Assembly (NCBI GenBank): GCA_900552415.1
Contig: USAD01000141.1
Coordinates: forward strand, 1-7,422
Length of the DNA stretch: 7,422 bases
Direction of reading: 5' to 3'
Origin: an uncultured Parabacteroides sp.
Lineage (GTDB): Bacteria; Bacteroidota; Bacteroidia; Bacteroidales; Tannerellaceae
Shown: positions 1 through 5,947 of the stretch, in pieces
Layout: every line of letters begins with the position of its first letter
How positions within the stretch are numbered: the first letter of the stretch is position 1
The notes under the pieces: generated by a model
Databases searched by the model: none
What the model saw: the letters and a program-made list of their open reading frames with translations, nothing else
Told to the model about the DNA's origin: nothing
Made by a program: the position numbers and the translations under genes

Positions 1-18
1 TACGATTACCTGCACAAG

Positions 19-24
19 TCCTTT
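19..24 (-). promoter_or_regulatory. Possible ribosome binding site for the gene after grpE
   Basis: Read on the minus strand, AAAGGA lies immediately after the grpE stop codon (25-27). It could serve the next leftward gene, which is dnaJ in many relatives. Only 18 bases remain after it and no ATG is visible in them, so neither the start codon nor the identity of that gene can be shown from this window. Confidence 0.3.
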
Positions 25-600
25 TTACTCACCAACAACCACCTTAGCGTGCCGGATCACCTTATCGAACAAGGAATAACCTGTCTGTACGCAATCAATT
101 ACCTTGCCTTTCATATCCGCCTCGGGAGCCGGGATCGTCGCGATCGCCTCAAACAACTCCGAATCGAACGCCTTTCCGATCGCCTCGACCGGCTTAACGC
201 CTTGCTGGGCCAGATAATTCATGAATTTCGAATAGATCAGGTCCAGACCCTCTTTCACGGCCGCCATGTCTTCCGTATTATTGATGTTCTGCATAGCCCG
301 CTCAAAATCATCGACCACGGGCAAGAGGTTCTTCAACGCCGTCTCGCCACCATTCTTGATCAGGTCCGCCTTCTCACGCAACGTCCGCTTCCGATAATTA
401 TCGAATTCGGCGCGCAGGCGCAAATGAGCCTCATTCAATTCCTCATATTTCTTTTTATAGTCTTCAGCCTCCTCCGCCTTTTTGTCAGATTTATTCTCGG
501 CTTCTGCCGTTTGTGGCTGCTCGTCCTGCACATTTGTCATCTCCTCAGGATTTTCCAAATCCTGTTTTGACGTTTTCTCTTGTTTTTCCTTTGAGTTCAT
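25..600 (-). CDS. grpE: GrpE, nucleotide exchange factor of the DnaK (Hsp70) chaperone
   Basis: This cytoplasmic co-chaperone speeds ADP release from DnaK so that substrates can be released and refolded. The 191-residue length fits the family. Residues 1-45 are a charged, low-complexity, probably disordered tail rich in Glu, Lys and Gln. Residues 46-90 form the long dimerising helix with the family motif FDNYRKRT (66-73). LLPVVDDFERAM (92-103) and the C-terminal beta-wing follow, with GYSLFDKVIRHAKVVVGE (174-191) matching the GrpE signature. The signature has RHA where RPA is more usual; this looks like a tolerated variant. The ATG at 598-600 is preceded by an A-rich leader with AAAGAG and a -7 element about 27 bases upstream, which supports this start. 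It is transcribed leftward, away from the neighbouring PDZ gene. In many Bacteroidetes dnaJ follows grpE, but that gene would lie outside the window. Identification is firm. Confidence 0.97.
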   Translation of the reverse strand: MNSKEKQEKTSKQDLENPEEMTNVQDEQPQTAEAENKSDKKAEEAEDYKKKYEELNEAHLRLRAEFDNYRKRTLREKADLIKNGGETALKNLLPVVDDFERAMQNINNTEDMAAVKEGLDLIYSKFMNYLAQQGVKPVEAIGKAFDSELFEAIATIPAPEADMKGKVIDCVQTGYSLFDKVIRHAKVVVGE

Positions 601-626
601 ATCTCTTTATTATTTACTATTATCAT

Positions 627-634
627 CAAACATA
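627..634 (-). promoter_or_regulatory. Predicted Bacteroidetes -7 promoter element of grpE
   Basis: On the minus strand this reads TATGTTTG, an exact match to the Bacteroidetes primary sigma factor -7 consensus TAnnTTTG. It sits 26 bases before the grpE ATG, implying a short leader of about 20 bases. The -33 TTTG is poorly conserved: only a TTG at a slightly long spacing and a TTAAG at about the right spacing are present. No inverted repeat of the CIRCE type is visible, so heat-shock control by HrcA is not supported here. Confidence 0.55.
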
Positions 635-769
635 AGATTGTTTATGAGACGCTTAACAAGGTCTTTCCGGGTAAGCGCCCCTCAAGTCTCCTTATTAAAC
701 GGTCACTTTCCATCAAGTATCCCAGCAAATATGTTGCCAATAAATTCCATAGCCAAACAAAAATATCTT

Positions 770-777
770 TACCTTTG
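770..777 (+). promoter_or_regulatory. Predicted Bacteroidetes -7 promoter element of the PDZ-mutS2-corA unit
   Basis: TACCTTTG matches TAnnTTTG exactly and lies 46 bases before the ATG at 824. I see no clear TTTG at the expected 19-21 base spacing upstream, so the call rests on the -7 element, its position and the lack of any good alternative in the spacer. It would drive the three following genes, which have no other obvious promoter between them. Confidence 0.45.
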
Positions 778-823
778 CCTAGATAAAAAAGACAACAAAT
801 AATTATTCAAGGCAAGTGATTGT

Positions 824-2260
824 ATGATACATGCGAGAAAATTATTCCTGTTCCTCGTCCTTTTGACGATGATTCACACGACAGGATATTCCCAACAAAG
901 AAATGAGACAGTCTGCAGGCTGGGATTTGACTACGACATCAGCCAAAGCCGGAATTGGGGCTACAACCAATTGGTCATCACCAAGATATATCCTTACTCA
1001 TCAGCCGAGCTGGCCGGCCTGAAGGCTTATGATATCATCGACACCATCAACGGCGTCGACGTCAGGACCCTGTCGGGAGACGAGATCGAGCAGTTGCTCA
1101 ACCCGGCGGGACAATCAGAAGTGGTCATGACCGTCCGGAACCTTGCCCACGACCAGCGGCAGGTGCTGGTCAAGAAGGATTGCAAGAAGAGCAACTCCAT
1201 ATCGGAAGACCAGCTGGCCTCCGCCTTCTCGATGTATAGCCTGGAGACAACCAAGGAGATCGATTTCACCTGTCCTTTCAAGACGACCGTCACGAAAGAT
1301 ACGGTCAGCTTCGAACGGTTCAAGACCTTCGCCTTCTCGCCGATCGACGAGAATAACCGTGCGCTCGAGGAGCAAGTCAATGAGAGCATCAAGAACGTAT
1401 TGACCAAAAAGGGACTGACGGTCGATGTCGTCCAACCGGATCTCTTGATCCAGACCTATTATTTCTTCGACAAGAATCCCAACTACGTGGGGACAAACAA
1501 GATTGTCGTGAACAAAGAGGCCATCTATCGTTATAATTCCTCAAAAAACAAAGTCGAGAAATTCCCGTTCCTGAACCCCAGCACCTCAGAATCTGAGGCG
1601 GAATATCTCCTCCAGTTCGGGATCCGCCTGATCGACCAGAAACTGGAGCCGGGCCGCGTCTTATGGGAATGCGAGGCCAACGAGCTGATGGAAGATTCCT
1701 ATTCGCTCGCCGACTACGCGAAAGCGCACGCCCCCTTGATGTTCATGCAATATCCTTACGTGAAATATGGGAAGAATGTCCCGTTCCACGTCAGCATGAA
1801 AAGCTATAACTACACGGGTATCAGCTATGATATCGACCGCCTTGAGCTCATCTCGGAGGTCAGGAAAAACTCACCCGCCTACGAGGTGGGCATCCGGGCC
1901 AGGGATGTGGTGGAGAGGATCGGCCGCAACAAGATGGACTATACGTCGGAAGAGTTCTCGAAAGCCTACAAGCAATTCATCACGAAGACCTTGTCGTATC
2001 GGGATCCCAAGAGCATTTTCACCGACTCGAACGGCTTCAAGTACTGCATGCTGTGGGATGTCTTCAAGTACCCGCAGGTGGCCGACGCCATCAATGAGCC
2101 CGACAACCTGGGCGCGTTCTCTTACCTCTATTATTTCACCCCCTACATCAATCCGTCGGGCAACAACGCCTGCACGTTCGTGATCAAGCGTGGGAAAGAG
2201 AGAAAAGAGGTCGTCATCCGGCCAAATGTCCATACGGAAACGACAATCCAGATTAAATGA
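824..2260 (+). CDS. Exported protein with two PDZ-like domains and a DUF4136-like middle domain, function unknown
   Basis: Residues 1-23 are a signal peptide: a basic start (HARK), a hydrophobic core (LFLFLVLLTMI) and a likely signal peptidase I site at GYS|QQ. There is no lipobox, so a periplasmic location is inferred. Residues about 33-117 form a PDZ-like domain, with VITKIYPYSSAELAGLKAYD followed by II-D-T-I-NG-V-D-V, the typical carboxylate-loop, helix and turn order. Residues about 145-315 resemble DUF4136: FERFKTFAF, then a predicted helix, then GLTV..QPDLLIQTYYFF. Residues 331-386 start a second PDZ (GISYDIDRLELISEV, SPAYEVGIRARDVVERIG) whose last strands appear only at 450-466 (CTFVIKRGKERKEVVIRP). 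About 60 intervening residues look like an insertion. No protease or other catalytic motif is visible, so a scaffold or substrate-binding role is possible but unproven. The stop overlaps the mutS2 start (ATGA), suggesting translational coupling. The gene is surely real; the DUF4136 assignment is from pattern only. Confidence 0.85.
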   Translation: MIHARKLFLFLVLLTMIHTTGYSQQRNETVCRLGFDYDISQSRNWGYNQLVITKIYPYSSAELAGLKAYDIIDTINGVDVRTLSGDEIEQLLNPAGQSEVVMTVRNLAHDQRQVLVKKDCKKSNSISEDQLASAFSMYSLETTKEIDFTCPFKTTVTKDTVSFERFKTFAFSPIDENNRALEEQVNESIKNVLTKKGLTVDVVQPDLLIQTYYFFDKNPNYVGTNKIVVNKEAIYRYNSSKNKVEKFPFLNPSTSESEAEYLLQFGIRLIDQKLEPGRVLWECEANELMEDSYSLADYAKAHAPLMFMQYPYVKYGKNVPFHVSMKSYNYTGISYDIDRLELISEVRKNSPAYEVGIRARDVVERIGRNKMDYTSEEFSKAYKQFITKTLSYRDPKSIFTDSNGFKYCMLWDVFKYPQVADAINEPDNLGAFSYLYYFTPYINPSGNNACTFVIKRGKERKEVVIRPNVHTETTIQIK

Positions 2261-4743
2261 GCCCCACCATGCCCGTAATATACCCGAACAACTTCGAGCA
2301 GAAGATCGGATTCGACAAGATTCGCCAGCTCTTGGCGGACAAGTGCTTAAGTCCATTGGGGAAAGGAAGGGTCGAGGAGGCCCACTTTTCCGACGACTAC
2401 GCGACCGTGGCGAGATGGCTGGAGGAGACCGACGAGTTCCTGAAACTCTTGAGGGGCGACGAGGAATTCCCGGCCAACTATTTCTTTGATGTCCGCTATT
2501 CGCTGAAACGGATCCGCCCGGAAGGGACCTGGCTCGACGAGAAGGAGCTGTTCGACCTGAAACGTTCGCTCCAGACCATCAACGACATCGTCCGTTTCCT
2601 GAAACCGACCGAGGACGAGGAGATCAAATATCCCGCCCTCACCGCATTGGCGGGCGAGATCATGGTCTTTCCGCGCCTGGTGGAATCGATCGACACGATC
2701 ATCGACAAATTCGGTAAAATCAAGGATAACGCCTCGCCAACCCTGGCCAGGATACGAAGCGAAATCGCCTCGACGCTGGGTGGCATCTCACGAAGCCTGC
2801 AATCCATCCTGCGCGCCGCGCAGACAGAGGGGTTTGTCGAGAAGGATGTCGCCCCGACCATGCGCGACGGCCGGTTGATGATCCCCGTCGCCCCGGCGTT
2901 CAAGCGGAAGATCAAGGGTATTGTCCACGACGAGTCCGCCAGCGGAAAAACCGTCTTTATCGAACCGGAGGTGGTCGTCGAGGCCAACAACCGTGTCCGT
3001 GAACTGGAGAGCGACGAGCGAAGGGAAATCGTACGGATCCTGACCGAGTTCACCGATCAGGTCCGCCCGATAGCGCCGGATATCCTCAACTCGTATGAGT
3101 TCCTGGCCGACATTGACTTCATCCGGGCAAAGGCCCTTTTCGCGGACGAGCTCCAGGCGATCAAGCCCCGATTCGAGGACAAGCGGCAAATGGACTGGGC
3201 ACGGGCCATCCATCCTCTGCTCTACCTTTCCCTGAAAAAACAGGGCAAAAGCGTCGTCCCTTTGGATATCGAGCTGACGGAAGAGAGACGGATCCTGCTG
3301 ATCTCCGGCCCCAACGCCGGCGGTAAGTCGGTCTGCCTCAAAACGGTCGGGCTCCTGCAATACATGCTGCAATGCGGACTCCTGATCCCCCTGCACGAAA
3401 GCTCGCGCACGGGCCTGTTCAGCCGGATGTTCATCGATATCGGCGACGAGCAGAGCATCGAGAACGACCTGAGTACCTACAGTTCCCACCTGATGAACAT
3501 GAAATTTTTCGTCAAGAACTGCGACGAGCGCACGATCCTCCTGATCGACGAGTTCGGTAGCGGTACCGAGCCCCAGATCGGCGGGGCGATCGCCGAGGCG
3601 CTCCTCGACCGCTTCAACCGAAACGGGAGTTTCGGTGTCATCACGACCCACTACCAGAACCTGAAGCACTTCGCTGAGGAGACGGATGGGATCGTCAATG
3701 GCGCCATGCTCTACGACCGCCACCTCATGCGGCCACTCTTCACCCTCTCGATCGGCAACCCGGGCAGCTCGTTCGCCATCGAGATCGCCCGCAAGATCGG
3801 TTTGCCGGAAGAGGTGATCGCCGACGCCTCAGAGAAGGTGGGCGCCGACTACATCAATATGGATAAATACCTGCAGGATATCGTTCGCGACAAGCGTTAT
3901 TGGGAGAACAAGCGGCAAAACGTCCGGCAGCAGGAAAAACGGCTGGAGGAGATCACCGCACGCTACGAGAAGGAGCTGGCGGCAATCAACCAGCAACGGA
4001 AAGAGATAATCCAGGAGGCCAAGAACGAGGCGGAACGCCTCTTGACCGAGAGCAACGCCAAGATCGAGAACACGATCCGGGAGATCCGGGAGGCGCAGGC
4101 CGACAAGGAACAGACCAAACTGGCCCGGCAATCGCTCCAGGAGTTCAAGACCGGGATCTCGGCGACCCAGGATGAGAATGAGAAACTGGCACGCGAGATG
4201 GCCAAGATCAAGGCTCGCAACGAGCGCAAGAACAAGCGAGCAAAGGAGGAAAAGCCGAAAGGGTTCGACAAGGAGACGATCCGGGAAGGCGACCTTGTCC
4301 GGCTCAAGGGACAGACCTCGGCGGGCAACGTCCTGTCCATCGACGGCAAGCAGGCGGTCGTGGCCTTTGGCATGATCAAGAGCACCCTCAAGCTCGACCA
4401 GCTCGAGAAGGTCAGCAACAACCAAATCAAGAAAGAGATGCCCAAGAGCACCTTCATCAGCGAGAAGACACGAGACGAGATGCACGAGAAGAAACTCCAT
4501 TTCAAGCAGGAGATCGATGTCCGGGGCATGCGGGGCGACGAGGCGTTGCAAACCGTTACCTATTTTATCGACGACGCCATACAAGTCGGCGCGTCAAAGG
4601 TGCGGATCCTGCACGGGACGGGCAGTGGCATCTTGCGCCAGCTGATACGCGATTACCTGAGCACCGTTCCGGGCGTACGCCGCTATCACGACGAGCATGT
4701 CCAGTTTGGCGGGGCGGGCATCACGGTGGTCGAACTCGGTTAA
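2257..4743 (+). CDS. mutS2: MutS2 family ATPase/endonuclease with C-terminal SMR domain
   Basis: MutS2 proteins are dimeric ATPases that lack the mismatch-recognition domain of MutS. They are reported to suppress recombination and, in Bacillus, to act on collided ribosomes. The 828 residues match the family's length. Residues 1-310 are the helical core and clamp. The ATPase has Walker A GPNAGGKS (351-358), the signature region GDEQSIENDLSTYSSHL (396-412), Walker B ILLIDEF (427-433) and an H-loop TTHY (463-466). A charged coiled coil spans about 535-665, then a KOW-like beta region (675-718) and the SMR domain (751-828) with DVRG (754-757) and HGTGSG (786-791). These match the usual D-x-R-G and HGxG nuclease motifs, so both activities look intact. 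The start at 2257 overlaps the upstream stop. An in-frame ATG at 2269, giving MPVIYPNNFEQ, is a credible alternative because related proteins often begin near IYPNNFE. Neither has a clear Shine-Dalgarno site. Confidence 0.97.
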   Translation: MSPTMPVIYPNNFEQKIGFDKIRQLLADKCLSPLGKGRVEEAHFSDDYATVARWLEETDEFLKLLRGDEEFPANYFFDVRYSLKRIRPEGTWLDEKELFDLKRSLQTINDIVRFLKPTEDEEIKYPALTALAGEIMVFPRLVESIDTIIDKFGKIKDNASPTLARIRSEIASTLGGISRSLQSILRAAQTEGFVEKDVAPTMRDGRLMIPVAPAFKRKIKGIVHDESASGKTVFIEPEVVVEANNRVRELESDERREIVRILTEFTDQVRPIAPDILNSYEFLADIDFIRAKALFADELQAIKPRFEDKRQMDWARAIHPLLYLSLKKQGKSVVPLDIELTEERRILLISGPNAGGKSVCLKTVGLLQYMLQCGLLIPLHESSRTGLFSRMFIDIGDEQSIENDLSTYSSHLMNMKFFVKNCDERTILLIDEFGSGTEPQIGGAIAEALLDRFNRNGSFGVITTHYQNLKHFAEETDGIVNGAMLYDRHLMRPLFTLSIGNPGSSFAIEIARKIGLPEEVIADASEKVGADYINMDKYLQDIVRDKRYWENKRQNVRQQEKRLEEITARYEKELAAINQQRKEIIQEAKNEAERLLTESNAKIENTIREIREAQADKEQTKLARQSLQEFKTGISATQDENEKLAREMAKIKARNERKNKRAKEEKPKGFDKETIREGDLVRLKGQTSAGNVLSIDGKQAVVAFGMIKSTLKLDQLEKVSNNQIKKEMPKSTFISEKTRDEMHEKKLHFKQEIDVRGMRGDEALQTVTYFIDDAIQVGASKVRILHGTGSGILRQLIRDYLSTVPGVRRYHDEHVQFGGAGITVVELG

Positions 4744-4764
4744 ACCTAAAAGATATTCAGGATC

Positions 4765-5841
4765 ATGAGACGAAAAGACGCGATAAGGAGGAAAAAACGC
4801 ATCTCCAACCGGAAACTCTCGGAGAAGTATTACTACGTAGGCGAGGAAAAGACCGTCACGGGGCTCCGCCTTACGCAATACGACGCGCACAGCCTGACGA
4901 GCAAGACCATCGACCCATCAGGCACCTCCTTCAAGAAACTGATCAACCCGAGCCACATCAACTGGCTGGAGGTCAGCGGACTGACCAACGATGAGCTGAT
5001 CTCGCGCCTGGCCAAGGAATTTGGGTTGCACAACGTCGACGCGAAAGACATCCTGACGCCCCAACACGTCGCCAAAATCGAGGAATACAACGGGCACCTG
5101 CTGATCGTGCTGAATACCTGCTATTTCGACGACGACCAGGAGCTGCGCCCGGAGCATGTCACCATCCTCGTCATGGGCAACACGATCATCACCTTCACGG
5201 AACGGAACAGCGGTCTCTTCGACTCGGTCCACCAAGCCATCAGCAACAACCTGCTGGGCATTCGTGAGAAAACGATCGGGCTTCTCCTGGTTTTCCTGCT
5301 CAACTCGCTCATCGCCTCCCTGGTTGAAATCATCTCAAGGGTCGAGGAGACACTGGGCGACCTGGAGGAGACCTTGCTCGACCCCAACGACGAGCAGAAG
5401 AACATCGGCCCCGATATCCAACGGCACCGCCGGGAATACATGCTCATCCGACGCAATTGCCAGCCCCTGAAAGAGCAATTCCCCAAATTGCTCCGCACGG
5501 ACAACGGCATCGTCACGCCGGATCTCTTGCCGGTATATTACGACCTGCAAGACCAACTGCTGTTTATCCTGCAAACAACGGAGAGCTGCCGGGAGATCAC
5601 CTCCTCATTGGTCGACCTCTACATCGCCAACAACGACCTGCGCATGAACCGGATCATGAAACGGCTTACCGTCGTCTCCACGATATTCATCCCGTTGACC
5701 TTCCTGGCGGGAATCTGGGGCATGAATTTCAAGGTCATGCCCGAACTGGACTGGCGTTACGGCTATGCTACGGCTTGGGCCATCATGATCCTGACAGCGA
5801 TAGGCACCTGGCTCTACATGAAACGGAAAGACTGGTATTGA
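4765..5841 (+). CDS. corA: CorA family magnesium/cobalt channel
   Basis: CorA is a homopentameric inner-membrane channel for Mg2+ (also Co2+ and Ni2+). The 358 residues give a soluble cytoplasmic domain followed by two C-terminal membrane segments (about 302-320 and 332-351). Between them is the hallmark GMN (319-321) in GIWGMNFKVMPELDW, where MPEL is the conserved extracellular loop. The protein aligns by eye over nearly its whole length with Thermotoga maritima CorA, which I recall from memory. Acidic residues corresponding to its regulatory Mg2+ sites appear kept, for example D95 in KDIL and D284 in LVDLYI. The residue before GMN is Trp rather than the usual Tyr. Residues 1-17 are strongly basic (RRK, RRKKR), a feature of the cytosolic end. 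It starts 21 bases after mutS2, so co-transcription is likely. The AGGA at 4759-4762 is too close to the ATG to be a good ribosome binding site. Confidence 0.95.
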   Translation: MRRKDAIRRKKRISNRKLSEKYYYVGEEKTVTGLRLTQYDAHSLTSKTIDPSGTSFKKLINPSHINWLEVSGLTNDELISRLAKEFGLHNVDAKDILTPQHVAKIEEYNGHLLIVLNTCYFDDDQELRPEHVTILVMGNTIITFTERNSGLFDSVHQAISNNLLGIREKTIGLLLVFLLNSLIASLVEIISRVEETLGDLEETLLDPNDEQKNIGPDIQRHRREYMLIRRNCQPLKEQFPKLLRTDNGIVTPDLLPVYYDLQDQLLFILQTTESCREITSSLVDLYIANNDLRMNRIMKRLTVVSTIFIPLTFLAGIWGMNFKVMPELDWRYGYATAWAIMILTAIGTWLYMKRKDWY

Positions 5842-5947
5842 ATCCCGCCTCGCAGATTTCAAAATAATGACATGAATTGACAGGAAAAGACTATCCTGCC
5901 GATAACCTTTACACTAGCTTTGCCACTCGAAATCAAAAACAAACATC
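5842..5947. other. Intergenic region between corA and the beta-mannosidase gene
   Basis: This 106-base gap separates the corA stop from the next start. It holds a small imperfect hairpin (CAGGA at 5881-5885 and TCCTG at 5894-5898, 8-base loop) with no T-tract after it, which is weak support for a terminator. Downstream of it is a -7 promoter match, suggesting the mannosidase gene is transcribed separately. Confidence 0.5.
5915..5922 (+). promoter_or_regulatory. Predicted Bacteroidetes -7 promoter element of the beta-mannosidase gene
   Basis: TAGCTTTG is an exact TAnnTTTG match ending 25 bases before the ATG at 5948, which leaves a leader of roughly 20 bases. No TTTG stands at the expected -33 position; the nearest TTG (5877-5879) is too far away. 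The short A-rich leader before the ATG is typical of Bacteroidetes genes without a Shine-Dalgarno sequence. Confidence 0.5.

Larger units (their letters stand above)
601..823. other. Divergent intergenic region between grpE and the PDZ gene
   Basis: This 223-base AT-richer spacer carries start signals for genes leaving in both directions, with a -7 match on each strand near its two ends. The middle (about 650-760) shows no convincing open reading frame, hairpin terminator, tRNA or repeat. A reading frame spanning 482-802 is mostly antisense to grpE and is not taken as a gene. Confidence 0.6.

Noticed and set aside
49..570. Plus-strand open frame (173 codons) opposite grpE
   Set aside because: It is antisense to a well-conserved grpE, and its Ile/Leu/Arg-rich translation mirrors the GrpE helices.
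482..802. Plus-strand open frame (106 codons) ending just before the PDZ gene
   Set aside because: More than a third overlaps grpE antisense, the rest is AT-rich spacer, and it would run over the predicted PDZ gene promoter. No domain is recognisable.
2788..3723. Long minus-strand open frame (311 codons) opposite mutS2
   Set aside because: It is fully antisense to the ATPase core of mutS2, whose Walker motifs prove the plus-strand frame. Long antisense frames are expected in GC-rich genes, and the translation shows no recognisable domain.
3829..4584. Minus-strand open frame (251 codons), very Leu-rich
   Set aside because: The Leu-rich translation is the complement of the Lys/Glu-rich coiled coil of MutS2, not a membrane protein.
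4784..4792. Strong Shine-Dalgarno-like AAGGAGG near the start of corA
   Set aside because: It lies inside the corA coding region and no ATG, GTG or TTG follows at a usable distance. It encodes part of the basic Arg/Lys run and is best read as a coincidence.
5881..5898. Possible hairpin terminator after corA
   Set aside because: The stem is only five base pairs with an eight-base loop and there is no T-tract after it, so it is too weak to call a terminator.
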